Origin: Calliopsis andreniformis
Taxonomy: Eukaryota > Arthropoda > Insecta > Hymenoptera > Andrenidae
Reading direction: 5' to 3'
DNA length: 64,000 nt
Assembly: GCF_051401765.1 (NCBI RefSeq)
Contig: NW_027480422.1
Span: 17,316,001-17,380,000, forward strand
The notes beneath the pieces were generated by a model, which was not told the DNA's origin, ran no database searches, and worked only from the letters and a program-made list of their open reading frames with translations. The position numbers and the translations under genes are program-made. Positions 12,700 through 26,900 of the stretch are shown here, one piece after another (the stretch's first letter is position 1; each line of letters opens with the position of its first letter).

Positions 12700-14027
12700 C
12701 TTCTAAGGCCCTAACTATTGGATCTGGTGGAGTAACGCCCTAGGGTGAAGCCGAGGTTGGCCGGAATGTAGAAATGACCATAACTTTCACACTGGTTGCA
12801 ATTACCCGTTTTATACAATGGAAAAACTGTTGTGTTAATTTTGTATTTTATGCTTCCGGCGTTGACTTCTAAGGCCGTAACTGTTCGATCTGGTGGAAGA
12901 ACGCCCTAGAATGAAGCCTAGGTTGCCCGGAACGTACAAATGACCATTACTTTCACACTGGTTGCAGTTATTCGTGCTATACGATGGAAAAACTGTTGTA
13001 TTTATATTCTATTTTATGCTTCTGGCGTTGACTTCTTAGGCCCTAACTATTCGAACTGTTGGAACAACGCCCTAGAGTGAAGCCTAGGTTGCCCGGAACG
13101 TAGAATTGACCAAATCTTTCACACTGATTGCAATTATTCCCGTCATACGATGGAAGAACTGTTGTATTTTTATTGTATTTTATGCTTCGGGCGTTGACTT
13201 CCAAGGCCCTAGCTATTCGATCTGGTGGAGCAACGCGCTAGAGCGAAGCGTAGGTTGCCCGGAACGTAGAAATGACCATCACTTTCACACTGGTTGCAAT
13301 TATTCCCGTTATACGATGGAAAAACTGTTGTATGTTTATTGTATTTTATGTTTCGGGCGTTGACTTCTAAGGTCCTAGCTATTCGATCTGGTGGAGCAAC
13401 GCCCTAGAGAGAAGCCGAGGTTGGCCGGAACGTAGAAATGACCATAACTTTCATACTGGATGCAATTATTACCGTTATACGTTGGAAAAACTGTTGTATT
13501 TTTATTGTATTTTATGTCTCGGTCATTGACTCCTAAGGTCCTAGCTATCCGATCTCGTGGGGCAACGCCCAAGAGTGAAGCCTATGTTGCCCGAAACGTA
13601 GAAAAGATCATTACTTTCACACTGGTTGCAATAATTCTTTTTATACGATGGAAAAACTGTTGTATTTATATTGTATTTTATGCTTCTGGCATTGTCTTCT
13701 AAGGCCGTAGCTATTCGATGTGGTGGAGCAACGCCCTAGAGTGATGCCTAGGTTGAACGGAACGTAGAAATGACCAAATCTTTCACACTGGTTGCAATTA
13801 TGGCTGTTATACAATGGAAAAACTGTTGTGTTTATATTGTATTTTATTCTTCTGGCGTTGACTTCTTAGGCCGTAACTATTCGAACTTTTGGAACAACGC
13901 CCTAGGGTGAAGCCGAGGTTGGCCGGAACGTAGAGATGACCATAACTTTCATACTGGTTGCAATTATTGGTTTTATACGAAGGAAAAACTGATGTATTTG
14001 TATTGTATTTTATGCTTCGGGCGTTGA
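12700..14027 (+). repeat. Recent 8-monomer tandem duplication, left unit
   Basis: This 1,328 bp unit (exactly 8 x 166) is followed directly by a second copy at 14,028. Reading both, I noticed only a handful of differences, for example AATTGACC against AAATGACC near 13,106, CCAAGG against CTAAGG near 13,200, and TATGGCTG against TATTGCTG near 13,800. That is far less than between ordinary neighbouring monomers, so the duplication is young. Confidence 0.88.
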
Positions 14028-15413
14028 CTTCTAAGGCCCTAACTATTGGATCTGGTGGAGCATCGCCCTAGGGTGAAGCCGAGGTTGGCCGGAATGTAGA
14101 AATGACCATAACTTTCACACTGGTTGCAATTACCCGTTTTATACAATGGAAAAACTGTTGTGTTAATTTTGTATTTTATGCTTCCGGCGTTGACTTCTAA
14201 GGCCGTAACTGTTCGATCTGGTGGAAGAACGCCCTAGAATGAAGCCTAGGTTGCCCGGAACGTACAAATGACCATTACTTTCACACTGGTTGCAGTTATT
14301 CGTGCTATACGATGGAAAAACTGTTGTATTTATATTCTATTTTATGCTTCTGGCGTTGACTTCTTAGGCCCTAACTATTCGAACTGTTGGAACAACGCCC
14401 TAGAGTGAAGCCTAGGTTGCCCGGAACGTAGAAATGACCAAATCTTTCACACTGATTGCAATTATTCCCGTCATACGATGGAAGAACTGTTGTATTTTTA
14501 TTGTATTTTATGCTTCGGGCGTTGACTTCTAAGGCCCTAGCTATTCGATCTGGTGGAGCAACGCGCTAGAGCGAAGCGTAGGTTGCCCGGAACGTAGAAA
14601 TGACCATCACTTTCACACTGGTTGCAATTATTCCCGTTATACGATGGAAAAACTGTTGTATGTTTATTGTATTTTATGTTTCGGGCGTTGACTTCTAAGG
14701 TCCTAGCTATTCGATCTGGTGGAGCAACGCCCTAGAGAGAAGCCGAGGTTGGCCGGAACGTAGAAATGACCATAACTTTCATACTGGATGCAATTATTAC
14801 CGTTATACGTTGGAAAAACTGTTGTATTTTTATTGTATTTTATGTCTCGGTCATTGACTCCTAAGGTCCTAGCTATCCGATCTCGTGGGGCAACGCCCAA
14901 GAGTGAAGCCTATGTTGCCCGAAACGTAGAAAAGATCATTACTTTCACACTGGTTGCAATAATTCTTTTTATACGATGGAAAAACTGTTGTATTTATATT
15001 GTATTTTATGCTTCTGGCATTGTCTTCTAAGGCCGTAGCTATTCGATGTGGTGGAGCAACGCCCTAGAGTGATGCCTAGGTTGAACGGAACGTAGAAATG
15101 ACCAAATCTTTCACACTGGTTGCAATTATTGCTGTTATACAATGGAAAAACTGTTGTGTTTATATTGTATTTTATTCTTCTGGCGTTGACTTCTTAGGCC
15201 GTAACTATTCGAACTTTTGGAACAACGCCCTAGGGTGAAGCCGAGGTTGGCCGGAACGTAGAGATGACCATAACTTTCATACTGGTTGCAATTATTGGTT
15301 TTATACGAAGGAAAAACTGATGTATTTGTATTGTATTTTATGCTTCGGGCGTTGACTTCTAAGGCCCTAACTATTGGATCTGGTGGAGCATCGCCCTAGG
15401 GTCAAGCCGAGGT
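14028..15413 (+). repeat. Recent 8-monomer tandem duplication, right unit
   Basis: Second copy of 12,700-14,027, with similarity running about 60 bp past one full unit. After 15,413 the array changes to the long copy of Block R. The private strings ACGTTGGAAAAACTG and GTCTCGGTCATTGACTC occur in both units in the same place. Confidence 0.88.
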
Positions 15414-15453
15414 TGGCCGGAACGCAGAAATGACCATAACTTTCATACTGGAT

Positions 15454-17282
15454 GCATTCATTCCCGTTATACGATGGAAAAACTGTTGAATTTTTTGTAT
15501 TTTATGTATCGGGCGTTGACTTCTAAGGCGCTAGCTGTTCGATCTGGTGTAGCATCGCCCTAGAGTGAAGCCTAGGTTGCCCGGAACATAGAAATGACCA
15601 TTACTTCCACACTGTTTGCAATTATTCATTTTATACAATGGAAAAACTGTTGTATTTATTTTGTATTTGGTGCTTCTGGCGTTGACTTCTTAGACCCTAA
15701 CTATTGGATCTGGTGGACCAACGCCCTAGAGTGAAGCCTAAGTTGCCCGGAACGTGGAAATGGCCATTACTTTCACACTGGTCGCAATAATTCTTTTTAT
15801 ACTATGGAAAAACTGTTGTATTTATTTTGTATTTGGTGCTTCTGGCGTTGACTTCTTAGGCCCTAACTATTGGACCTGGTGGACCAACGCCGTAGAGTGT
15901 AGCCTAAGTTGCCCGGAACGTAGAAATGACCATATCTTTCACACTGGTTGCAATTATTCCTGTTATACGATGGAAAAACTGTTGTGTTTATATTGTATTT
16001 TACGCTTCTGGCGTTGAATTCTTAGGCCCTAACTTATCGAACTATTGGAACAACGCCCTAGGGTGAAGCCGAGGTTGGCCGGAACGTAGAAATGACCATA
16101 ACTTTCACACTGTTTGCAATTATTCCAGTTATACGACGGAAAAACTGTTGTATTTATATTGTATTTTATGCTTCTGGCGTTGACTTCTTAGGCCCTAACT
16201 ATTTGATCTGTTGGAGCAACGCCCTAGGGTGAAGCAGAGTTTGGCCGGAACGTCGAAATAACCATAACTTTTATACTGGTTGCAATTATTGGTTTTATAC
16301 GATGGAAAACCTGTTGTATTTATATTGTGTTTTATGCTTCTGGCGTTGACTTCTAAGGCCGTACTTATTCGATGTGGTGGGGCAACGCCCTAGAGTGAAG
16401 CCTAGGTTGCCCGGATCGTATAAATGGCCATTACTTTCACACTGGTTGCAATTATTCGTTTTATACGATGGAAAAACTGTTGTATTTTTATTGTATTTTA
16501 TGCTTCGGGCGTTGACTTCTAAGGCCCTAACTAGTGGATCTGGTGGAGCAACGCCCTAGGGTGAAGCCAAGGTTGCTCAGAACGTAGAAATGACCATAAC
16601 TTTCATACTGGCTGCAATTATTCATGCTATACGATGGAAAAGCTGTTGTATTTTTATTCTATTTTATGCTTCTGGCGTTGACTTCTAACGTCCTAGTTAT
16701 TCGATCTCGTGGGGCAACGTCCAAGAGTGAAGCCTAGGTTGCCTAGAACGTAGAAATGACCAACACTTTTACACGGGTTGCATTCATTCCCCTTATACGA
16801 TGGAAAAACTGTTGAATTTTTTGTATTTTATGTATCGGGCGTTGACTTCTAAGGCGCTAGCTATTCGATCTGGTGTAGCATCGCCCTAGAGTGAAGCCTA
16901 GGTTGCCCGGAACATAGAAATGACCATTACTTCCACACTGTTTGCAATTATTCATTTTATACAAGGGAAAAACTGTTGTATTTATTTTGTATTTGGTGCT
17001 TCTGGCGTTGACTTCTTAGGCCCTAACTATTGGATCTGGTCGACCAACGTCCTAGAGTGAAGCCTAAGTTGCCCGGAACGTGGAAATGACCATCACTTTC
17101 ACACTGGTTGCAATTATTCATTTTGTACAATGGAAAAACTGTTGTATTTTTATTGTATTTTATTCTTCTGGCGTTGACTTCTAAGGTCCTAGCTATCCGA
17201 TCTCGTGGGGCAACGTCCAAGAGTGAAGCCTATGTTGCCCGAAACGTAGAAAAGACCATTACTTTCACACTGGTTGCAATAA
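15454..17282 (+). repeat. Block R, long copy (about 11 monomers)
   Basis: This matches 10,150-11,480 but has one additional monomer at about 16,170-16,335 and two at about 16,445-16,775. Either this is the parental form and the upstream copy shrank, or this copy grew by unequal exchange. Confidence 0.75.
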
Positions 17283-18065
17283 TTCTTTTTATACGATGGA
17301 AAAACCTGATGTATTTATATTGTATTTTATGCTTCTGGCGTTGTCTTCTAAGGCGCTAGCTATTCGATCTGGTGCAGCATCGCCCTAGAGTGAAGCTGAG
17401 GTTGGCCGGAACGTAGAAATGACTATAACTTTCACACTGGTTGCAATTATTCGAGTTATACGGTGGAAAAACTGTTGTATTTATATTGTATTTTATGCTT
17501 CTGGCGTTGACTTCTTAGGCCCTAACTATTGGATCTGCTGGAGCAACGCCCTAGGGTGAAGCCGAGGTTGGCCGGAACGTCGAAATGACCATAACTTTTA
17601 TACTGGTTGCAATTATTGGTTTTATACGATGGAAAACCTGTTGTATTTATATTGTGTTTTATGCTTCTGGCGTTGACTTCTAACGCCGTACTTATTCGAT
17701 GTGGTGGGGCAACGCCCTAGAGTGAAGCCTAAGTTGCCCGGAACGTGGAAATGACCATCACTTTCACACTGGTTGCAATTATTCATTTTGTACAATGGAA
17801 AAACTGTTGTATTTTTATTGTATTTTATTCTTCTGGCGTTGACTTCTAAGGTCCTAGCTATCCGATCTCGTGGGGCAACGTCCAAGAGTGAAGCCTATGT
17901 TGCCCGAAACGTAGAAAAGACCATTACTTTCACACTGGTTGCAATAATTCTTTTTATACGATGGAAAAACTGATGTATTTATATTGTATTTTATGCTTCT
18001 GGCGTTGTCTTCTAAGGCGCTAGCTATTCGATCTGGTGTAGCATCGCCCTAGAGTGAAGCCGAGG
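17030..18065 (+). repeat. Local duplication with about 665 bp spacing
   Basis: The stretch 17,030-17,400 recurs at about 17,695-18,065, four monomers later plus one base. Both carry the TTTTGTACAATGG variant followed by a CCGAAACGTAGAAAAGACC monomer and an AAAAACTGATG-type or AAAAACCTGATG monomer. The extra base in AAAAACCTGATG near 17,300 explains the odd spacing. Confidence 0.7.
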
Positions 18066-19499
18066 TTGGCCGGAACGTAGAAATGACCATAACATTTATA
18101 CTGGTTGCAATTATTGGTTTTATACGATGGAAAACCTGTTGTATTTATATTGTGTTTTATGCTTCTGGCGTTGACTTCTAAGGCCGTAACTATTCGATGT
18201 TGTGGAGCAACGCCCTAGAGTAAAGCCTAGGTTGCCCGGAACGTAGAAATGACCATTACTTCCTCACTGTTTGCAATTATTCATTATATACATGTAAAAA
18301 CTGTTGTATTTATATTGTATTTTATGCTTCTGGCATTGACTTCTAAGGCCCTAACTATTCTATGTGGCGGAACAACGCCATAGAGCGAAACCCAGGTTGC
18401 ACGGAACGTAGAAATGACCATTACTTTCACACTGGATGTAATTACTCATTTTATACGATGGAAAAACTGTTGTACATATATCGTATTTTATGCTTCTGGC
18501 GCTGTCTTCTTGGGCCCTAACTATTCGACCTGGTGGAGCAACGCCCTAGGGTGAAGCCTAGGTTGCCTGGAACGTAGAAATGACCATTACTTCCTCACTG
18601 TTTGCAATTATTCATTTTATACATGGAAAAACTATTGTATTTATATTGTATTTTATGCTTCTGCCATTGACTTCTAAGGCCCTCACTATTCGATGTGGTG
18701 GAGCAACGGCATAGAGCGAAACCTAGGCTGCTCGGAACGTAGAAATGACCATAACATTCATACTGGTTGCAATTATTCGTTCTATACGATCGAAAAACTG
18801 TTATACTTATGTTATATTTTATTCTTCTGGCGTTGAATTCTAAGTCCCTAGCTATTCGAGCTGGTGGAGCCACGCCATAGAGTGAAGCCTAGGTTGCCCG
18901 GAACGTAGAAATGACCATAACTTTCGCACTGGATTCAATTATTCGTTTTATGCAATGGAAAAACTGTTCTATTTATTTTGTATTTTATGCTTCGGGCGTT
19001 GTCTTCTAAGGCGCTAGCTATTCGATCTAGTGGAGCAACGCCCTACAGTTAAGCCTAGGTTACCCGGAACGTAGAAATGACCTTTACTTTCACACTGTTT
19101 GCAAATATACATTATATACGATGGAAAAGCTGTTGTATTTATATTGTATTTTATGCTTCTGGCGTTGTCTTCTTAGGCGCTAACTATTCGATCTGGTGGA
19201 GCAATGCTCTAGGGTAAAGCCTCGGTTGCCCGGAACGTAGAAATGACCATAACTATCAGACTGGTTGCAATTATTCGTTTTATAGGATGGAAAGACTGTT
19301 GTATTTATATTGTATTTTATAGTTATGGCGTTGTCTTCTAGGGCCGTAGCTATTCGATGTGGTTGAGCAACGCCCTAGAGTGAAGCCTAGGTTGCCCGGA
19401 ACGTAGAAATGACCTTTACTTTCACACTGTTTGCAAATATACATTATATACGATGGAAAAACTGTTGTATTTATATTGTATTTTATGCTTCTGGCGTTG
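18066..19499 (+). repeat. Divergent monomers leading into the next large block
   Basis: About nine monomers with many private changes, such as CATATATCG near 18,475 and GTTATATTTTATTC near 18,810. From about 19,075 the subtype with GACCTTTACTTTCACACTG and AAATATACATTATATACG begins; it is common from here to 54k and absent upstream. Confidence 0.65.
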
Positions 19500-22400
19500 G
19501 CTTCTTAGGCCCTAACTATTCGATTTGGTGGAGCGACGCCCTACAGTTAAGCCTAGGTTGCCCGGAACGTAGAAATGACCTTTACTTTCACACTGTTTGC
19601 AAATATACATTATATACGATGGAAAAACTGTTGTATTTATATTGTACTTTATGCTTCTGGCGTTGGCTTCTTAGGACCTAACTATTCGATCTGATGGAAC
19701 AATGCCCTAGAGTGAAGCCTAGGTTGCCCGGAACGTAGAAATGACCTTTACTTTCACACTGTTTGCAAATATACATTATATACGATGGAAAAGCTGTTGT
19801 ATTTATATTGTATTTTATGCTTCTGGCGTTGTCTTATTAGGGCCTAACTATTCGATCCGGTGGAGCAATGCTCTAGAGTAAAGCCTAGGTTGCCCGGAAT
19901 GTAGAAGTGACCATTACCCTCACACTGTTTGCAAATATACATTATATACGATGGAAAAGCTGTTGTATTTATATTGTGTTTTATGTTTCTGGCGTTGACT
20001 TCTTAGGCCCTAACTATTCGACCTGGTGGAACAACTCGCTAGAGTGAAGCCTAGGTTGCCCGGAACGTAGAAATGACCTTTAATTTCACACTGTTTGCAA
20101 GTATACATTATATACGGTGGAAAAGCTGTTGTATTTATATTGTATTTTATGCTTCTGGCGTTGTCTTCTTAGGCACTCTCTATTCGATCTGGTGGAGCAA
20201 TGCTCTAGAGTAAAGCCTAGGTTGCCCGGAACGTAGAACTGACCATAACTATCAGACTGGTTGCAATCATTCGTTTTATAGGATAGAAAGACTGTTGTAT
20301 TTATATTGTATTTAATAGTTATGGCGTTGTCTTCTAGGGCCGTAGCTGTTCGATGTGGTTGAGCAACGCCCTAGGGTGAAGCCTAAGTTGCCCGGAACGT
20401 AGAAATGACCATAGCTTTCATACTGGTTGCAATTATTCGTTTTATACGATGGAAAAACTTTGTATTTATTTTGTATTTGGTGCTCCCGGCGTTGACTTCT
20501 TAGGCCCTAACTATTGGATGTGTTGGATCAACGCCCTAGGGTGATGCCTAGGTTGCCCGGGACGTAGAAGTGACCATAACTTTCACACTGGTTGCTATTA
20601 TTCGCTTTATACGATGGTAAAACTGTTGTATTTATATTGTATTTTATGCTTCTGGCGTTGACTTCTAAGGCACCAGCTATTCGATCTGGTGGAGCAACGC
20701 CCTAGTGTGAAGCCTAGGTTGCCCGGAACGTAGAAATGACCATCACCTTCACTCTGGTTGCAATCATTCCTGTTATACGATGGAAAAACTGTTGTATATA
20801 TATTATACTTTATGCTTCTGGCATTGACTTCTAAGGCCCTAACTATCCGATGTGGTAGAGCAACGCCCTAGAGTGAAGCCTAGGTTGCCCGGAACGTAGA
20901 AATGACCATAGCTTTCACACTGGTTGCAATTATTCCTGTTATACAAGGGAAAAACTGTTGTATTTACATTGTATTTTATGCTTCTGGCGCTGACTTCTTA
21001 GGCCCTAACTATTCGACCTGGTGGAACAACTCCCTAGAGTGAAGCCTAGGTTGCCCGGAACGTAGAAATGACCTTTAATTTCACACTGTTTGCAAGTACA
21101 CATCATATACGGTGGAAAAGCTGTTGTATTTATATTGTATTTTATGCTTCTGGCGTTGTCTTCTTAGGCACTACCTATTCGATCTGGTGGAGCAATGCTC
21201 TAGAGTCAAGCCTAGGTTGCCCGGAACGTAGAAATGACCATAACTATCAGACTGGTTGCAATTATCCGTTTTATAGGATGGAAAGACTGTTGTATTTATA
21301 TTGTATTTAATAGCTATGGCGTTGTCTTCTAGGGCCCTAGCTATTCGATGTGGTTGAGCAACGCCCTAGAGTGAAGCCTAGTTTGCCCGGAACGTAGAAA
21401 TGGCCATAGCTTTCATACTGGTTGCAATTATTCGTTTTATACGATGGAAAAACTGTTGTATTTATTTTGTATTTGGTGCTCCTGGCGTTGACTTCTTAGG
21501 CCCTAACTATTGGATCTGTTGGAGCAACGCCCTAGAGTGAAGCCTAGGTTGCCCGGAACGTAGAAATGACCATAGCTTTCACACTGGTTGCAATTATTCC
21601 TGTTATACAAAGGAAAAACTGTTGTATTTACATTGTATTTTATGCTTCTGGCGCTGACTTCTTAGGCCCTAACTATTCGATCTGGTGGAGCGACGCCCTA
21701 CAGTTAAGCCTAGGTTGCCCGGAACGTAGAAATGACCTTTACTTTCACACTGTTTGCAAACATACATTATATGCGATCGAAAAACTGTTGTATTTATATT
21801 GTATTTTATGCTTCTGGCGTTGTCTTCTTAGGCACTATCTATTCGATCTGGTGGAGCAATGCTCTAGAGTAAAGCCTAGGTTGCCCGGAACGTAGAAATG
21901 ACCATAACTATCAGACTGGTTGCAATAATTCGTTTTATAGGATGGAAAGACTGTTGTATTTATATTGTATTTAATAGTTATAGCGGTGTCTTCTAGGGCC
22001 GTAGCTATTCGATGTGGTTGAGCAACGCCCTAGAGTGAAGCCTAGGTTGCCCGGAACGTAGAAATGACCATAGCTTTCATACTGGTTGCAATTATTCGTT
22101 TTATACGATGGAAAAACTGTTGTATTTATTTTGTATTTGGTGCTCCTGGCGTTGACTTCTTAGGCCCTAACAATTGGATCTGTTGGAGCAACGCCCTAGG
22201 GTGATTCCTAGGTTGCCCGGGACGTAGAACTGACCATAACTTTCAGACTGGTTGCTATTATTCGTTTTATACGATGGAAAAACTGTTGTATTTATATTGT
22301 ATTTTATGCTTCTGGCGTTGACTTCTTAGGCCCTAGCTGTTCGATCTTGTGGAACAACGCCCTAGAATGAGGCCTATGTTGCCCGGAACGAAGAAATGAC

Positions 22401-23215
22401 AATTACTTTCACACTGGTTGCAGTTATTCATGCTATACGATGGAAAAACTGTTGCATTTTTATTGTATTTTCATCTTCTGGCTTTGACTTCTAAGGTCCT
22501 TGCTATTCGATCTGATGGAGCAACGCCCTAGAGTGGAGCCTAGGTTGCGCGTGACGTAGAAGTGACCATACCATTAACACTTGTTGCAATTATTCGTTTT
22601 ATACGATGGAAAAACTGTTGTATTTTTATTTTATTTTATGCTTCTGGCGTTGACTTCTAAGTCCCTAGCTATTCGATCTGGTGGAGCAACGCCCTAGAGT
22701 GAAGCCTAGGTTGCCCGGAACGTAGAAATGACCATCACCTTCACTCTGGTTGCAATCATTCCTGTTATACGATGGACAAACTGTTGTATATATATTATAC
22801 TTTATGTTTCGGGCGTTGACTTCTAAGGCCACAGCTATTCGATCTGGTGGAGCAACGCCCTAGAGTGAAGCCTAGGTTGCCCGAAACGTAGAAATGACCA
22901 TCACCTTTACTCTGGTTGCAATCATTCCTGTTATACGATGGAAAAACTGTTGTATATATATTATACTTTATGCTTCTGGCATTGACTTCTAAGGCCCTAA
23001 CTATTCGATGTGGTGGAGCAACGCCCTAGAGTGAAGCCTAGGTTGCCCGGAACGTAGAAATGACCATAGCTTTCACACTGGTTGCAATTATTCCTGTTAT
23101 ACAAGGGTAAAACTGTTGCATTTACATTGTATTTTATGCTTCTGCCGCTGACTTCTTAGGCCCTAACTATTCGATCTGGTGGAGCCACGCCCTACATTTA
23201 AGCCTAGGTTGCCCG
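19500..23215 (+). repeat. Block T, copy 1 (about 22 monomers)
   Basis: This recurs from 23,981, first at offset 4,481 bp and, after about 21,236, at offset 4,315 bp. It contains several distinct subtypes in fixed order: the AAATATACATTATATACG type, the type with ACTATCAGACTGG plus TTAATAGTTATGGCG, the TTTGGTGCTCC type, the CACTCTGGTTGCAATCATTC type with TATATATTATAC, and the GTTATACAAGGG type. Such a fixed order of subtypes is the hallmark of a higher-order repeat. Confidence 0.82.
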
Positions 23216-23980
23216 GAACGTAGAAATGACCATTACCTTCACACTGCATGCAATTATACATTTTATACGATGGATAAACTGTTGTCCATATGTTGTATTT
23301 TATCCTTCTGGTGATGAATTCTAAGTCCCTAGCTATTCGATCTGGTGGACCAGCGCCCTAGGGTGAAGCCTAGGTTACCCGGAACGTGGAAATGACCAGT
23401 ACTTTCACACTGGTTGCAAATATACATTATATACGATGGAATAGCTGTTGTATTTATATTGCATTTTATGCTTCTGGCGTTGTCTTCTTAGGCCCTAACT
23501 ATTCGATCTGGTGGAGCAATGCTCTAGAGTAAAGCCTAGGTTGCCCGGAACGTAGAAATGACCTTTACTTTCACACTGTTTGCAAGTATACATTTTATAC
23601 GATGGAAAAACTGTTGTACATATATCGTATTTTATGCTGTTGGCGTTGACTTCTTAGGCCCTAACAATTCGATCTGGTGGAGCAACGCCCTACGGTGAAG
23701 CCTAGGTTGCCAGGAACGTAGCAATGACCATAACTATCAGACTGGTTGCAATTATTCGTTTTATACGATGGAAGGACTGTTGTATTTATATTGTATTTTA
23801 TAGTTATGGCGTTGCCTTCTAGGGCCGTAGCTATTCGAGGTGGTTGAGCAACGCCCTAGAATGAAGCCTAGGTTGCCCGGAACGTAGAAATGACCATAGC
23901 TTTCACACTGGTTGCAATTATTCCTGTTATACAAGGGAAAAACTGTTGTATTTACATTGTATTTTATGCTTCTGGCGCTG
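23216..23980 (+). repeat. Linker monomers between Block T copies
   Basis: About five monomers related to the Block T subtypes but without the same order. One near 23,290 has the divergent TATGTTGTATTTTATCC centre, similar to one near 18,810. Nothing but satellite is present. Confidence 0.6.
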
Positions 23981-26900
23981 ACTTCTTAGGCCCTAACTAT
24001 TCGATTTGGTGGAGCGACGCCCTACAGTTAAGCCTAGGTTGCCCGGAACGTAGAAATGACCTTTACTTTCACACTGTTTGCAAATATATATTATATACGA
24101 TGGAAAAACTGTTGTATTTATATTGTATTTTATGCTTCTGGCGTTGGCTTCTTAGGACCTAACTATTCGATCTGATGGAACAATGCCCTAGAGTGAAGCC
24201 TAGGTTGCCCGGAACGTAGAAATGACCTTTACTTTCACACTGTTTGCAAATATACATTATATACGATGGAAAAGCTGTTGTATTTATATTGTATTTTATG
24301 CTTCTGGCGTTGTCATCTTAGGGCCTAACTATTCGATCTGGTGGAGCAATGCTCTAGAGTAAAGCCTAGGTTGCCCGGAATGTAGAAATGACCATTACCC
24401 TCACACTGTTTGCAAATATACATTATATACGATGGAAAAGCTGTTGTATTTATATTGTGTTTTATGTTTCTGGCGTTGACTTCTTAGGCCCTAACTATTC
24501 GACCTGGTGGAACAACTCGCTAGAGTGAAGCCTAGGTTGCCCGGAACGTAGAAATGACCTTTAATTTCACACTGCTTGCAAGTATACATTATATACGGTG
24601 GAAAAGCTGTTGTATTTATATTGTATTTTATGCTTCTGGCGTTGTCTTCTTAGGCACTATCTATTCGATCTGGTGGAGCAATGCTCTAGAGTAAAGCCTA
24701 GGTTGCCCGGAACGTAGAACTGACCATAACTATCAGACTGGTTGCAATCATTCGTTTTATAGGATGGAAAGACTGTTGTATTTATATTGTATTTAATAGT
24801 TATGGCGTTGTCTTCTAGGGCCGTAGCTGTTCGATGTGGTTGAGCAACGCCCTAGAGTGAAGCCTAGGTTGCCCGGAACGTAGAAATGACCATAGCTTTC
24901 ATACTGGTTGCAATTATTCGTTTTATACGATGGAAAAACTTTGTATTTATTTTGTATTTGGTGCTCCCGGCGTTGACTTCTTAGTCCCTAACTATTGGAT
25001 CTGTTGGAGCAACGCCCTAGGGTGATGCCTAGGTTGCCCGGGACGTAGAAGTGACCATAACTTTCACACTGGTTGCTATTATTCGTTTTATACGATGGTA
25101 AAACTGTTGTATTTATATTGTATTTTATGCTTCTGGCGTTGACTTCTAAGGCACCAGCTATTCGATCTGGTGGAGCAACGCCCTAGTGTGAAGCCTAGGT
25201 TGCCCGGAACGTAGAAATGACCATCACCTTCACTCTGGTTGCAATCATTCCTGTTATACGATGGAAAAACTGTTGTATATATATTATACTTTATGCTTCT
25301 GGCATTGACTTCTAAGGCCCTAACTATCCGATGTGGTGGAGCAACGCCCTAGAGTGAAGCCTAGGTTGCCTGGAACGTAGAAATGACCATAGCTTTCACA
25401 CTGGTTGCAATTATTCCTGTTATACAAGGGAAAAACTGTTGTATTTACATTGTATTTTATGCTTCTGGCGCTGACTTCTTAGGCCCTAACTATTCGACCT
25501 GGTGGAACAACTCCCTAGAGTGAAGCCTAGGTTGCCCGGAACGTAGAAATGACCATAACTATCAGACTGGTTGCAATTATCCGTTTTATAGGATGGAAAG
25601 ACTGTTGTATTTATATTGTATTTAATAGCTATGGCGTTGTCTTCTAGGGCCCTAGCTATTCGATGTGGTTGAGCAACGCCCTAGAGTGAAGCCTAGTTTG
25701 CCCGGAACGTAAAAATGGCCATAGCTTTCATACTGGTTGCAATTATTCGTTTTATACGATGGAAAAACTGTTGTATTTATTTTGTATTTGGTGCTCCTGG
25801 CGTTGACTTCTTAGGCCCTAACTATTGGATCTGTTGGAGCAACGCCCTAGAGTGAAGCCTAGGTTGCCCGGAACGTAGAAATGACCATAGCTTTCACACT
25901 GGTTGCAATTATTCCTGTTATACAAAGGAAAAACTGTTGTATTTACATTGTATTTTATGCTTCTGGCGCTGACTTCTTAGGCCCTAACTATTCGATCTGG
26001 TGGAGCGACGCCGTACAGTTAAGCCTAGGTTGCCCGGAACGTAGAAATGACCTTTACTTTCACACTGTTTGCAAATATACATTATATGCGATCGAAAAAC
26101 TGTTGTATTTATATTGTATTTTATGCTTCTGGCGTTGTCTTCTTAGGCACTATCTATTCGGTCTGGTGGAGCAATGCTCTAGAGTAAAGCCTAGGTTGCC
26201 CGGAACGTAGAAATGACCATAACTATCAGACTGGTTGCAATAATTCGTTTTATAGGATGGAAAGACTGTTGTATTTATATTGTATTTAATAGTTATAGCG
26301 GTGTCTTCTAGGGCCGTAGCTATTCGATGTGGTTGAGCAACGCCCTAGAGTGAAGCCTAGGTTGCCCGGAACGTAGAAATGACCATAGCTTTCATACTGG
26401 TTGCAATTATTCGTTTTATACGATGGAAAAACTGTTGTATTTATTTTGTATTTGGTGCTCCTGGCGTTGACTTCTTAGGCCCTAACAATTGGATCTGTTG
26501 GAGCAACGCCCTAGGGTGATTCCTAGGTTGCCCGGGCCGTAGAACTGACCATAACTTTCAGACTGGTTGCTATTATTCGTCTTATACGATGGAAAAACTG
26601 TTGTATTTATATTGTATTTTATGCTTCTGGCGTTGACTTCTTAGGCCCTAGCTGTTCGATCTTGTGGAACAACGCCCTAGAATGAGGCCTAGGTTGCCCG
26701 GAACGAAGAAATGACAATTACTTTCACACTGGTTGCAGTTATTCATGCTATACGATGGAAAAACTGTTGCATTTTTATTGTATTTTCATCTTCTGGCTTT
26801 GACTTCTAAGGTCCTTGCTATTCGATCTGATGGAGCAACGCCCTAGAGTGAAGCCTAGGTTGCGCGTGACGTAGAAGTGACCATACCATTAACACTTGTT

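Noticed and set aside
18760..18880. Possible foreign insertion because of unusual bases
   Set aside because: The stretch aligns through its full length to the monomer with point changes only.
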